Source: Calliphora vicina (Eukaryota > Arthropoda > Insecta > Diptera > Calliphoridae). From it: 64,000 bases of DNA. Positions 1 through 12,699 of the stretch are shown here, in pieces. Positions within the stretch are counted from its first letter, which is position 1; every line of letters begins with the position of its first letter. The stretch lies in contig NC_088781.1 of NCBI RefSeq assembly GCF_958450345.1, positions 122,028,431-122,092,430 of the forward strand, written 5' to 3'. Both the position numbers and the translations under genes were made by a program. The notes beneath the pieces are model-generated. The model had not been told where the DNA came from, did not search any database, and saw only the letters and a list, made by a program, of their open reading frames with translations.

Positions 1-599
1 TTTCTGTGTTTATGTTTAGATTTTATTCCATCATGACTATAAATATTTTTTGGACATTTGTTTACAATTCAAAAAATAACAAAATATTTTTACATTAAAG
101 CAATAAATAAATAAAATATTTATGAGCACAAAAATATAGACACACAATCAACAAATAATGTAAAACAGAAAAAAAGATTATATTACAAATTATGATAATT
201 TTTCTCAACAGTTTGAAGGGATAAAAATTAAATGAAAAGTTTAAGGAGCTAAATTTAAATATTGTTTTTAATAAGGTTTTAATTTTATAAATAAAATAAA
301 AAGGGATAATTACTAATTACAGTAAATTAAGGGTTTATTTGAAAGGGTTCGAAAGCTAAATTTACAATTTTACTAAAAAAAAATATTTTTAAATAAACTT
401 AAATAAAATTCATTATAAAGAAAAAAAATACTGTTAACATTTACTATAATAAATTTGGTTCAAAACTGTTTTAAAATTATAAAGAAATTTTAGTTAGAAC
501 AGAAATTTTTAAATTTTGTTAAAATTTCTGAAAGTTTTTGCATAATTTTTATTATAAAATTGGTATTATTTCAGTAATTTAAATTAAGTTCCTCAGAAT
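1..599. other. AT-rich DNA, no gene seen
   Basis: Very A/T-rich sequence with oligo-A and oligo-T runs. No coding pattern, RNA gene or convincing repeat unit was seen. Confidence 0.5.
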
Positions 600-1460
600 T
601 AAAGCAAACACTCCAAAAAATTCATAAAATAAAAATTCATTTAAATCCATAATAAACTTATTGAGAAATTTGAGCTTAAAGCGAAAACTTAATTTCGTGT
701 AATCATTGCTTTCATTTATTCAAAGTGATTTTATAAGTTTTATTAGAAAATAAGAAATCTTTGAGCCAGTTACTTGAAACATGCTAAGTATTTACAAAAC
801 ATTCAAAAGATTTCACATAATAAAATTCATTTAAAACTAAATTGAACTTATTGAGAAATTTGATGTTAAAGAGAAAATTAATATTTTGTCAAATATGTCT
901 TTTATTTGTTTAAAGTGATTTGGAAATTCTTGTAGTTAAATATGAAATTATACAAGGATTTAAATGAAATTAATCTTAAATTTACCTAAGACCCTATCGA
1001 TTTTAAGTGTCAAATTTTGTTTAAAAGATAGAGAAACTGATTGATATATTTGAGGCTAAAAAGAAAAGAAAATTTTATGGAAATATTTGTTTTATTGATT
1101 TTACAATTATTGTTGTAAAATTAGTTATTTTACAAGAATTTTCATGACATTATTTAGAAAGTTACCTAAGAACCTATCGATTTTATGAATACAATTTTAT
1201 TGAAAACCGAAACAAACTAATTGATAAATTTTGAGGTTAAAAAGAAACCGAAGTTTGACATGAATATTTTATTTATTCTATCAAAGTAATTTCACAAACT
1301 TTGTTCAACAAAAGTTTCTTTGAAGGATTTCATAAAATAAAATTGAAATAAATTAATTTAGGTTAAAGAGAAATCAAAATTTTACTAAATATTTTTCATT
1401 TCCTGAATTAGTTTAAAGTAATTTTACAAATATTGTTCCAACATAAGTATTTAATAATTG
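600..1460. repeat. Degenerate tandem repeat, about 185-bp unit
   Basis: The phrase GAGGTTAAAGAGAAA and relatives recur near 674, 863, 1051, 1234 and 1363, each preceded by an ATTGATAAATTTG-like stretch and followed by a tract ending in AAAGTAATTTTACAA. Spacing is about 188, 188, 183 and 130 bp. A CCTATCGATTTTA block appears near 994 and 1174. Copies differ widely, so this is an old array. Confidence 0.65.
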
Positions 1461-1559
1461 ATTGCAACTAAAATATTGCTTAAAATAAGTATTCCAGCTA
1501 AGTTCTACAATTTTACAAAATAAATTTTATTTAAATCGGAAATACGAGAATTATTCATA

Positions 1560-2325
1560 GTATTGGCCATTGTTAGCTATGACCTTTTCTGACAACTTAT
1601 GTATTTAGAGCCAAAAGATCTCCTCATCATCGGCTGGTTGGCCATCCTTCACATAAGATCTCTTAAGCTCTTACGGTTATTCTAATGGATCCAGTGTTTT
1701 ATCGCTAGGGTCTTAGGTAACTTTAAGAGTAATTTTATTTAAATTCTTGAAAAATTTATTATTTTCCAACAAGAATTATTCGGTGCAAAAACTATTTTTT
1801 TTTATAGCGATTTCAAAACGTTTGCGACAGCAGGATTCAACCAAAAGTATGGAAATTTGGTATCATAAGAATTGAAGTCGAGAGACATTGATTGACGATT
1901 TTTCGTGTCCGAAATGTTGCTTGCAGCAATATCGGACAATTCGTATGACAATTGGCCTTCAATTCGTATGGTATCAAATTTACCTGCTTTTGGATGAATC
2001 GTGCTGCTCGCAAACGTTTTGAAATTGCGGTTTGAGTAGCTACCAATTATTTTGAAATATTCATAGATTAATGCCCCCAATTTTTGGTCTTCAAACTTCT
2101 TTGGCTGGCCTGGGCGATCTATGTCTTTCGTGTCAAAATCACCTCTTCTGAACCGAACAAAACACCTCTCGCACTTTGATGAAACACATTCACCATTAGC
2201 TTTGGTGAGCAATCGGTGTGCTTCGACTGCACTTTTAAAGAAGTAATGCAAAACTTCCCCTTCGAAGCAAAAAAAAAACTTTATTGTATCGACTTTAATG
2301 TTCAATAACTAAAATGAAATGTTTA
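1560..2325 (-). pseudogene. mariner transposase remnant, copy 1
   Basis: On the minus strand the broken frames show, in order, mariner-like HYFFKSAVEAHRLLTKA, a FKRF-like FVRFRRGDFD, RPGQPKKFEDQ, then in another frame SKRLRAARFIQKQ and PYELK. These are the N-terminal helix-turn-helix region and linker of Tc1/mariner transposases of the mariner family. The catalytic half is broken up: a 1698-1766 insert interrupts the region where the first catalytic Asp should lie. Frameshifts make it non-functional. Related copies lie at 31255-31825 and 47026-48480. Confidence 0.85.
1698..1766 (-). repeat. Inverted fragment of the neighbouring 185-bp repeat inside mariner copy 1
   Basis: This segment reads ATCGCTAGGGTCTTAGGTAA and continues into a TTTAAATTCTTG tract. 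It is the reverse complement of the block around 950-1010 in the adjacent array. It splits the mariner sequence between the segment matching GGATCCATTTTT and the segment matching AATGATTCGGTGCAAAAA of the other copies. Confidence 0.65.
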
Positions 2326-4388
2326 AAAATTTTGTTTAAGTTGAAAAAAAATAATAAAATTTCTTAAAAATTCTTTAAAATTTTGTTTCATTTAACCATA
2401 AATGTTACCCTACCAAATGTTTCCTCAGTAAATTTCTTTTTGTGTTCTTATTTGACTCAATTTCTTAACATTCCATTTGCTTTCACTCAATGTACATAGT
2501 TTTAAGGAAAAAAATCAATATTTCTTCATTTATTTCCAACACCTTTCCCTGTTTTCGTTTTAACTATAATTGTATCCTTGTATTTTTTTTTCTTTCCAAA
2601 AAAACTGAATTTCCTTTCTTTTTCTTCATTTCCAAAGGCGCATTTAAATGTAGAAAATCTATATTAACGTAAACATGCAAAGTAATTTTTCAATGCCATT
2701 AAACTTTTACTGACTTGTAACTATTTCATACCTTAACAGAGGGGTAAAAAATACTAAAAAAAAACTTTTCATTTCCTTAAAATAATTTTTGGTTTGAAAT
2801 AAGCTTAATGATGGTGTTTCTTGTTGGTTTTTTGCTGTGATGATGGACTTTAATTTCTCCCTTAAAAACCATTTAAATGGATTTTTTTTCCTCATTTAAA
2901 GACAGCATACGCCAGGTGTCAAAAATGTGTTTTAAGTACTTTTTCTGGAAAAGAGAAATTTAAATAAATTTGTTGAAATGTTTTGTAGCATTCTGGAAAA
3001 AAATTAAACAATTATTTTGCTTATCATACCAAAAAAAATAAATGAGTGTGTTGCAAGACATTGAAAACATCATTTATCAAAAAAGCACAAAATAAATTCA
3101 GGGGTAAATAAGGAAAAAGGTAGAGCAAACATATTAGAAATATTTCGAATTGGTGTTACAAAAAGTTAATTTTTTTTTAAAAAAAGATCTTTAGATAGAT
3201 CTTGAATTAATTTCCATTTTTTATTTTTGCTCAATTTCCAATTTTTTTGTTTTAATTAAAGTGAAATCTGTAGCAATTTTTATTTGTACAAAAAACCCAC
3301 AAAAATTCAGTTTTTAATTACTGCTGAAAAATGATCTTGTCTATGCCATAGAAAAATTATAATTTTATGGGCCTTCTTTAAACCGGCGCCAGGTCATTAG
3401 TTGCATTTTTATGATGATCTAAGACTTTGAAGTGGTAAATTTTCACAATATTATAAAAATAAAATCCCACTCTAATTTACTCCCTAAATCATAAAATAAA
3501 ACCAAACAACAAAATTTCAACTCAAAGTCAAGCAAGTTCTTACAAAATATTTTGACATGCTGTTTCCACTACAATAATGACAATGACACACAACTCAAGT
3601 CAAACCAAAAAAAAAAACCTTTAAAAAATCGTCTTCCCCATTTTAAAGAGCATAAAAAAGCCACCTAAAAAATCTGTTTTTTGTTTAACAATTCATTATT
3701 TTAAGATTTCAACCAAAATATATATCAGTTTATGAAAGAAAGACACCTGTAGAGTTTTTGTGTCTGTGGTTTTCAGTGGATTTTTTTTATGGAAAACTAA
3801 TAAATTTATATTTGGAGTTCATTAGTGACAAACAAAGAAATATAAAATTGTTTTTATTTTTTTGTCAAATTCTGTTTTTTTCGGTTTGAACATAAACATT
3901 TTTTTTTAATTTAACGAGCTACATTATTTATGAGTTTCAGTTGTTTGGTTTCTTCTTTTTTCTTCTCAGATACAATAATATTGAAAATCTTTTATATTTT
4001 ATGGAATTTTAATTAATTTAGAATACAAAAAAAAAGATTTTGTAAGAAAAATTTGTATTTCAATAAAACTAAGATTTTAATAGTTTGGAAATCATTGTAA
4101 TCATAATTGTTATAAGGCATCTAGATTCTTTCTACACGTGTTTATGGTTTTATAAATAGATTTAACAAAAGAATTTTTGTTAAAGAAATGAGTCAAATAA
4201 AATTAAAATTTAGATTTTTTTTTTTTAAAAATCCAAGTTTCTAAATTTGAAAAACCCATATTTTTTAACAAGAACGCAATAAAATTAGTTAGTTTTATTT
4301 ATCAATTAAAGAAAATACTTTAAATTTAAACTTTTTGTAAAAAAAATAAAAAAATTCTTCATATTAAGATTGAAATTACACTATGAAT
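2326..4388. other. AT-rich DNA, no gene seen
   Basis: A/T-rich sequence with many homopolymer runs. Short open frames here (for example 2490-2672) have low-complexity F/S/K-rich translations and are not credible genes. Confidence 0.5.
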
Positions 4389-5215
4389 ATGTAATTTTCA
4401 AGTTCATTACCGGGCCACTTAGAGCAGGCCTGATTACGATTTCGACATATCAGGTGAAAGCTCTATGGGAGTAGATTCCAAAACTGTATTCGGTATGTTC
4501 AATTGTTTCTCAAGTAAAATGTTACGAGGGTCTGAATTTTGAGAAAATTATAGATATTTAACACATTCAGAGCATTGGGACTGACCTGAGTGGAATTGTG
4601 GTACACCAAATAATAGCTACGATGGAGTAGATGTCATCACTATAAACAGTTCACTCAGGGTTTTCTCATGGAAGATGATACGAGGGTCTGAAAATTACGA
4701 AAAATCAGTTATATTAAGAGTAAAGAGATTGGGGGTCATTTTGGACAGTCCTGAATGGGGTTCCGACATACCGGTTGAAAGCTGGAAAGGAGTAGATGTC
4801 AAAATCACATAGGATAAATCTAGTTGTTTCTCAAGGGTGGAATTTTTAAAATAATTTTTTAACATTTATGTTTATAGGGAGCATTTATGACAGCCTTGAA
4901 AGGGGTTTCGACACACCGGGTGAAAGCCGGGAGGGAGTAGATGTCAAGAACATGTAGGGTATATTCAGTTGTTTCTCTGGGAGGGCACTACGAGCGGTGG
5001 AATGTGTTCAAACATATATTTAACATTTATGTTCTGATTGTTATAGGGGACTGATCTGAATGGGGTTTCGACATATTGGGTGCAAGCTGGGAGGGAGTGT
5101 CCAGATGTTTTTTAGGGAGGGCCTTACGAGGAGTGTAATTTGTTCCAAAATTGTTTTAACATTTATGTTCATAGTGTTATGGGGGCAATTTAGGACTGAC
5201 CTGAATGAACATATA
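4389..5215. repeat. Tandem repeat, about 150-160 bp unit, roughly five copies
   Basis: The phrase TTTCGACATACCGGGTGAAAGC followed by GGGAGGGAGTAGATGTC recurs near 4438, 4600, 4757, 4909 and 5068. Each copy continues through GTTGTTTCTC, a TACGAG block and an AACATTTATGTTC block to a GACTGACCTGAAT block. It is GC-richer than the surroundings. The first two copies are the most diverged. Confidence 0.75.
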
Positions 5216-7009
5216 TGGTCATCAAAGGGTTAACATATTGTTAGGCTTAAAACAACAGAAAAATAAGACACAAACCTAATGATTCAAAAAAGAACTAGAA
5301 AACTTATCAAAGCCACAGAACTGTTTTAGCACCCATATCTGTTTTAATTATTTTTCTTTTTTAAATTAGAATCAAATATGTTATTTGCTTGCAACCTTGT
5401 TCATTGAACTAATAAATAATAGCAAAACGTATGCCATTTATAATAGATTTTTAATTAAAACCCAGCACTATCGAAGTTATTTGTCAAAACCCCACTTTGA
5501 CACTTTTACTTCCAATAATTCTTTGGAATTTTTTTTGTCTTTCTATGTCACTTTATTCTATTCATAGTTTCATTTCCGTTTGCTACCATAACTGAGTAAT
5601 CAAACTGAACAAACTCTGCTGCATACAATTCTTACAAATCATTAATTTCTATTTAAACAAAAAAATATAAAAAAAAAAAATAAAAATAATTGAATTTTAA
5701 ATAAACACTCCAAAACGTTCTTCCTCTATGCGAACAAAATTCATAGAAAAATAATAATAATAAAAAAAAAGAAAATTTTTTTATATAAAATTATGCAAAT
5801 GTTGCATGAGTTTTTTTCAACTTTTACAGTCTTCATTGTTAAATTCATGCAGTAGTTGAAGAGAATTGAGTAAAAGAAAACAAGCAGCGCTTAAAAAATG
5901 AATTGTGCCGAAGGGCCATGAATGCATTATGCAGTTAATTAGCGTTTTGCTTTAAGGCACTTACAAATAAAATTTATATAAAATATAGTATGTAAAATGT
6001 CTATAAAGAAAAAAAGAAACACGACCCCTGGTCTTCAATCTAATAAAGACTTTGATTTGATGGGTATTACACCAAGTGTTTTACTGTTGGTTCTTTTTTG
6101 TTTCATTGTTATTTGTGTGAATTTTTTTTTCTTCTTTATTTTAATAGAACATACTGAGTGTTCACTGTAGCAGTAAGTAATGATTTATTACAGCTTATGT
6201 TTGGCTCATTCGCACTCTGTATAATAAATTCCCTTCTTTTCATTATATTATTTTCATTTTTTCTTTCGGTTTTCTTTGCTTCTTTTTTTCATGTAATTAT
6301 GTTAAGGCAATTAAAAGCTGGAACAAGAAAAAACTGCATACATTTTCAAACAAAATGTTTATAGAAATAATGTAGAGTTTTTAAAACGTATTGAAGGGTT
6401 TGTCACTTTGGTGTTGTGTTTTTTTTTTTGTGGTTGTTAGCTATAGATAAGGGCGTGTGAAAAGGGGTTAATTAGTTGTTGAAAATTTAAAGGAAATTGT
6501 TTGCATTTGAAAGAGTTTTAAATAAGTGTGAATTTGGTATGTTAAATTAAGGTAAATAAAGAAATTAACACCCTCATGCAGAAACTTGAATGGAAATAAT
6601 TTTAAAATTTTTGTAATTTTCCAAAGAGCTACGGAAATATTTAAAAAAAAATTAAATTTTTTTATTTTGAAATATTCAGCTATTTGAATAGAAAATCTAT
6701 TTAGATGTTTATATTAGTTCATATTGTATGCAATTCCTTAAAAAAATTATCAAAATCGATCAATTTAATTTTTAGTTTTGCTTACTTTTGAAATTTAGGG
6801 AAATAGAAATTATCAACTTTAAAAAAAAAAAATTATAATTTTAAAAAAATTTAAAATTTATATTTTCCAAAAAATAGTAATAAATTATACGATTCATAAT
6901 CAAAAAGAAAATTTAAAAAAAATAGCTTGGAACTGAAGATATGGATTTTTAAAGTTTCGGAAAACAAAACTGGCGGGGAAGTTTTATGTAACTATCTCTA
7001 TATACTCTA
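5216..7009. other. AT-rich DNA, no gene seen
   Basis: Low-complexity A/T-rich sequence with poly-A near 5660-5790 and 6820. Short open frames such as 6158-6364 are F/S/I-rich and unsupported. Confidence 0.5.
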
Positions 7010-7515
7010 GACATAAAAATCATTAGAGCAGGACGTAGTTGTTGGTTGACGAACTAGTCGTTGCTTAAGGTCGTATTCGTTTGTAAAGAACTTAGTCGTT
7101 AATATAGGTCATAGTTGTTGTTTTTTGTAATGCGTAGTCATTATTCTTGGAGGTAGTAGTCAGTCGTTAGTAGATGATAGATAGCTTCTTTACTTTCATA
7201 TTAATTATTGTTTACAAAAATAATTCTTTAAACATATTACATATTTAATAAATATAATAAAGATTGAATAGAGTAGTCTTTAGTATAGGACGTAGTCGTA
7301 AGTTTAGAATGTAGTCGTTAGTATCGGACGTAGACTTAAGTATAGGACGTAGTCTCTAGTCTAGTCTTTAGTACAAGACTTTGTCGCTAATCATAGTCGT
7401 TTGTATAAAACGAAGTGGTTTGTATAGGAGGTAGTCTTCATTATAGGACACAGTCGTTAGTATAGGACGTAGTCATTATTGTAGAACGTAGTCGATAGCA
7501 TAGGACGTAGACTTA
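7010..7515. repeat. Degenerate tandem repeat built on GTAGTCGTTAGTATAGGAC
   Basis: A unit of about 19-20 bases made of GTAGTCGTTA and GTATAGGAC recurs some 20 times with substitutions and gaps. An AT-rich interruption at about 7185-7270 splits it. The clearest run is 7275-7505. Confidence 0.75.
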
Positions 7516-8510
7516 CTTTATAACCAATGATACAAGACCCTCTGAAAACTTTGTTCACTTCCTAACTAATCAACTTTGCATAACTTTAAATTGTTGTCAC
7601 ATGCAAAAAATAAAGTAATTTCAAATTAACTTCCCTGTTTCCCCTAATTTAAAACAACATTTCAAGCTTCATAAATTTTGAAAAAAAAAAAAAAAAACAT
7701 AAGACCCTGACTTTCCTAATAACGGTTAAGCATCATTAGCTTTTTTAATTTTTGTTACAAATTTGTTATATTTTTTTTTAACAAAAACATAATTTCTTAT
7801 TATAATTTTGTTGCTTTCATGTGAAGAGTCTCTTAAGTCAACCTTTTGTTTGGGAATCAATCATATGCGGGATGGTTTCTTTCATATTCCTCATAAATAT
7901 ATATATTTTTGTTATGTTTTTTTTCGTCTTTTAATTAAACCAAATTGTTGTTTTGTTTCCCATATACTATATGCATCAAAAGTTTTTGTTTTTCTTATTT
8001 TATAAACGTCCGGGTCTTTTATGATGTGAAGTTTATTGCTTGACTGCATTCATATTTCTTTCTCAAATGACTGACACTATGTACCCACTGTATGGAAGTA
8101 TGATGGAATGAATGACTGAATGGTCTTTCTGGAAATACCTACATATTGTTTATTTAGTTTTTTTTTTCTCTGTTCTGTTGTTGTTTTTAAATGTTATGCT
8201 TAAGTAAACATTTAAGTGCTAATTTCCTTATTAATTTGCTATAAACCAAAGGGACTGCAGCAATATGAGTAACTCAGACAGCCCACACCCAAAGCGTAAT
8301 CATTGATTATGACAAAAGACAGAAACAGTTTTATAATTATTTAGAAATCTTAAAAAATAAATAGTTAATAATTACTTTAAAGAGAAAATGATGGTAATTA
8401 TGGATAATAAAACAGAAATCAAAGTTTGTTTAGAACATATAGCAGAAAATGGAAAAGATTGGAATGATATATTCTAATGAAATTTTTTTACTTACTTATG
8501 TTGACTTTCG
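7516..8510. other. AT-rich DNA, no gene seen
   Basis: Nothing gene-like or repetitive was recognised. Confidence 0.5.
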
Positions 8511-10440
8511 TCAGTTCTAGTTCAGTTCTAGTTCAGTTCTAGTTCAGTTCTAGTTCAGTTCTAGTTCAGTTCTAGTTCAGTTCTAGTTCAGTTCTAGTTC
8601 AGTTCTAGTTCAGTTCTAGTTCAGTTCTAGTTCAGTTCTAGTTCAGTTCTAGTTCAGTTCTAGTTCAGTTCTAGTTCAGTTCTAGTTCAGTTCTAGTTCA
8701 GTTCTAGTTCAGTTCTAGTTCAGTTCTAGTTCAGTTCTAGTTCAGTTCTAGTTCAGTTCTAGTTCAGTTCTAGTTCAGTTCTAGTTCAGTTCTAGTTCTA
8801 GTTCAGTTCTAGTTCAGTTCTAGTTCAGTTCTAGTTCAGTTCTAGTTCAGTTCTAGTTCAGTTCTAGTTCAGTTCTAGTTCAGTTCTAGTTCAGTTCTAG
8901 TTCAGTTCTAGTTCAGTTCTAGTTCAGTTCTAGTTCAGTTCTAGTTCAGTTCTAGTTCAGTTCTAGTTCAGTTCTAGTTCAGTTCTAGTTCAGTTCTAGT
9001 TCAGTTCTAGTTCAGTTCTAGTTCAGTTCTAGTTCAGTTCTAGTTCAGTTCTAGTTCAGTTCTAGTTCAGTTCTAGTTCAGTTCTAGTTCAGTTCTAGTT
9101 CAGTTCTAGTTCAGTTCTAGTTCAGTTCTAGTTCAGTTCTAGTTCAGTTCTAGTTCAGTTCTAGTTCAGTTCTAGTTCAGTTCTAGTTCAGTTCTAGTTC
9201 AGTTCTAGTTCAGTTCTAGTTCAGTTCTAGTTCAGTTCTAGTTCAGTTCTAGTTCAGTTCTAGTTCAGTTCTAGTTCAGTTCTAGTTCAGTTCTAGTTCA
9301 GTTCTAGTTCAGTTCTAGTTCAGTTCTAGTTCAGTTCTAGTTCAGTTCTAGTTCAGTTCTAGTTCAGTTCTAGTTCAGTTCTAGTTCAGTTCTAGTTCAG
9401 TTCTAGTTCAGTTCTAGTTCAGTTCTAGTTCAGTTCTAGTTCTAGTTCAGTTCTAGTTCAGTTCTAGTTCAGTTCTAGTTCAGTTCTAGTTCAGTTCTAG
9501 TTCAGTTCTAGTTCAGTTCTAGTTCAGTTCTAGTTCAGTTCTAGTTCAGTTCTAGTTCAGTTCTAGTTCAGTTCTAGTTCAGTTCTAGTTCAGTTCTAGT
9601 TCAGTTCTAGTTCAGTTCTAGTTCAGTTCTAGTTCAGTTCTAGTTCAGTTCTAGTTCAGTTCTAGTTCAGTTCTAGTTCAGTTCTAGTTCAGTTCTAGTT
9701 CAGTTCTAGTTCAGTTCTAGTTCAGTTCTAGTTCAGTTCTAGTTCAGTTCTAGTTCAGTTCTAGTTCAGTTCTAGTTCAGTTCTAGTTCAGTTCTAGTTC
9801 AGTTCTAGTTCAGTTCTAGTTCAGTTCTAGTTCAGTTCTAGTTCAGTTCTAGTTCAGTTCTAGTTCAGTTCTAGTTCAGTTCTAGTTCAGTTCTAGTTCA
9901 GTTCTAGTTCAGTTCTAGTTCAGTTCTAGTTCAGTTCTAGTTCAGTTCTAGTTCAGTTCTAGTTCAGTTCTAGTTCAGTTCTAGTTCAGTTCTAGTTCAG
10001 TTCTAGTTCAGTTCTAGTTCAGTTCTAGTTCAGTTCTAGTTCAGTTCTAGTTCAGTTCTAGTTCAGTTCTAGTTCAGTTCTAGTTCAGTTCTAGTTCAGT
10101 TCTAGTTCTAGTTCAGTTCTAGTTCAGTTCTAGTTCAGTTCTAGTTCAGTTCTAGTTCAGTTCTAGTTCAGTTCTAGTTCAGTTCTAGTTCAGTTCTAGT
10201 TCAGTTCTAGTTCAGTTCTAGTTCTGTTCTAGTTCTGTTCTAGTTCTGTTCTAGTTCTAGTTCTAGTTCTGTTCTAGTTCTGTTCTAATTCTGTTCTAGT
10301 TCTGTTCTAGTTCTGTTCTAGTTCTGTTCTAGTTCTGTTCTAGTTCTGTTCTAGTTCTGTTCTAGTTCTGTTCTAGTTCTGTTCTAGTTCTGTTCTAGTT
10401 CTGTTCTAGTTCTGTTCTAGTTCTGTTCTAGTTCAGTTCT
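8511..10440 (+). repeat. 11-bp tandem array 1, unit GTTCAGTTCTA, about 175 copies
   Basis: An almost perfect array of GTTCAGTTCTA. From 10221 to about 10430 the unit switches to GTTCTGTTCTA, one base different and the form found in arrays 2-4. The register is broken by an extra GTTCTA at 8789, 9433 and 10099. It lies about 10 kb upstream of the Ddr start codon, in intergenic DNA or a 5'-UTR intron. No coding role is likely since the strand reads through TAG in every register. Confidence 0.98.
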
Positions 10441-12599
10441 TAATCCTTAATCAAGAATTTATGGCTTCTCGAATGACTCAAATTAAGTCTTTCCCATAAA
10501 TACTTATATTAACAATAAATTTTTTATCATAATATGTTAAAAATATCTCAAAATTTCACATGTCATTGACTTCAAATTGAAATGACAGTTAATATCTATA
10601 CAAAATACCTTCAACTTGACCTCACTTGGTGAATTAATCTACTGTATAATATTTCAATAATATTGTCTGGCTTTTTTACTATTATAAATGTAAAAAAAAA
10701 ATAAATATTAGAGCCCTTGGAAAACTCCCTAATCCATATTTCCTTTGAAACCTCATGACAACTCTTAGCTTATTTCACATACCCTTGGATCTATTACAGA
10801 ACATTCACATACATGAGAGTCTGGTCACATTTCAATGCACTCATAACAACCAACCGGATTGTTTGGAGGAATATTTTGTCCACAATTAGTTCCGGTTGAT
10901 TAAACTTTAATATCCCTAGCACGTTTGCTTTACCAAAAGGAAAAAAAGTGTCACACTCACTCTGTATTTTTCTGTATGATAGTTATTAGTGGCGACAGCT
11001 CTACATGTCTTTAAAATCGAACACCCAACAGCAAAAGTAAAGGCACGCACGTTTTACAAAAACAAAAAATCGAAACCTTTTTTTTAAGGGAATTTTAAAT
11101 TTATTAAAAGGTTGTTATTAGTTGCCGCTTACATTGTTTTTCAAAATAATTTCTTTTCAATGTGTGTTGGTCTTTTCATTATAAGCGCCCCCCACCTTTT
11201 CACAGGTGTCACACTTCATTTAGTTTTTGTTTTTTGTTTACTATTTAAGAGTAGTTGTTAACAAAATGTCTGTAATTGCTGGTAATTAATAGTTATTTTA
11301 ACCCAAAAAAAATACAGAAGTAATAGCTATGAGGTTTCTTTTGTTTTAGGTTATTGAAAATGCATTATTTTTAATTAATTCTACACATTGTCTTGAAAAA
11401 GAAATTATGATAGACCTTATTAATAATGTAATAAATATTTACAAGTCGGGTAAAGAAAGGCTTGGAGTTTTTTTTAGAAACACACTTTTTTAATGAGATT
11501 TTTATTAATAAGTTGAAACTTTTTATGGTCAAAAGGTGTCGCCTAAACCATTGTGAAAAATAATTAAGCGGCATTTACAAAAGATTATGACAAATATTAA
11601 AAATAATTATATGCATTTTAAAATGGATATAAAAGGCACCTTAGATAGTTAAAGTAATAGATTAGTAAAGGTTATGCTGTTGTGGAGGCGTCTTAGTTGG
11701 TAAACCATTTGCTAAGATTCTAATCTAAAAAAAACTTAAAGTTTCTTATCCAAATTACTAAAAATCCACCTCACATTATGTTGAATTCCCAAAAAATCTA
11801 AATTTCTTTTACTAAATTCTTCTTACTTCATAAATTCTTTAAACATTCTCTCCAATTCATCCTATTCTCCAAAAAAAATTTATAAATGATTTAAAGTTAC
11901 AAAAAATTCCTTCCTTTGGCCTTCCAGTAACCATATCTTATTTCCGCTTAACAGAAAAAAATAGCAGACTTTTGACGCCGGTTTTCATAGACATTTTTCT
12001 ATTTTTTTGTGTTGTTTTCATACACAAAAACTTTCATCTTAATTTTGGTAAAACTCCTTGTCTAGAGGTAGAAAAACAGAAAAACTTGCGAAATTTTTTC
12101 ACACATTTCAGTTTTTGTGTTTTGTACATTTCTTAACAAAGTTTCATATGAGTTTTTTTTTCATGAGGTCTGTTATTTAAGGTTTAGGATGCTGAGCTGA
12201 ACTTTTTGTTAAAGAAAATTTAATAGTTCAGACGTTGTTTTTTTTTGGTAGATGTTAATGAATGTGAGCTTGCAAATACCACTATGTTTTATTTCTCTTG
12301 GAAGAAGTAATGGAAACTTTGTAGCCAAAATTTGAAGAAATGGCAAAAGGTTGCAATTATATAAGAGAAGATAAACATTTTTGTAACCGTGCGGTAGCTT
12401 TGACAGGATGTAATAGCTTTTCGTGAATGTTACGAGGACTCTCAGTTTCCCAGAAAAATTACGTATTTTCGTATCCATTCAGAAAAAAAATTAATTTAAA
12501 TCGTCCACTACATCGCAGAGGTCTTCCGTGTAATTGAGGGGTGAATACATGAAAGATTTCTGCAAGCAGAGAAAAATATATAGTAAGCATTTCAAAATT
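10441..12599. other. AT-rich DNA, no gene seen
   Basis: Mixed A/T-rich sequence. The longest open frame (12209-12478, minus strand, 89 codons) has no recognisable domain and is probably chance. Confidence 0.5.
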
Positions 12600-12616
12600 T
12601 TTACAAGCTTTTTCTA

Positions 12617-12668
12617 CAATATTATGGTTACAGTAATTATTTATATGATTGCGGTAACCATAATATGG
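12617..12668. repeat. Inverted repeat, 13-bp arms
   Basis: ATATTATGGTTAC and its reverse complement GTAACCATAATAT face each other across about 22 bases. It could extrude a hairpin. It sits at the left edge of the repeat block that follows. Confidence 0.7.
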
Positions 12669-12699
12669 TAAAGTTATTATTCACATGATTGTAGCTATC

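Noticed and set aside
12209..12478. 89-codon open frame, minus strand
   Set aside because: Composition like random A/T-rich DNA, no motif, no splice or start context.
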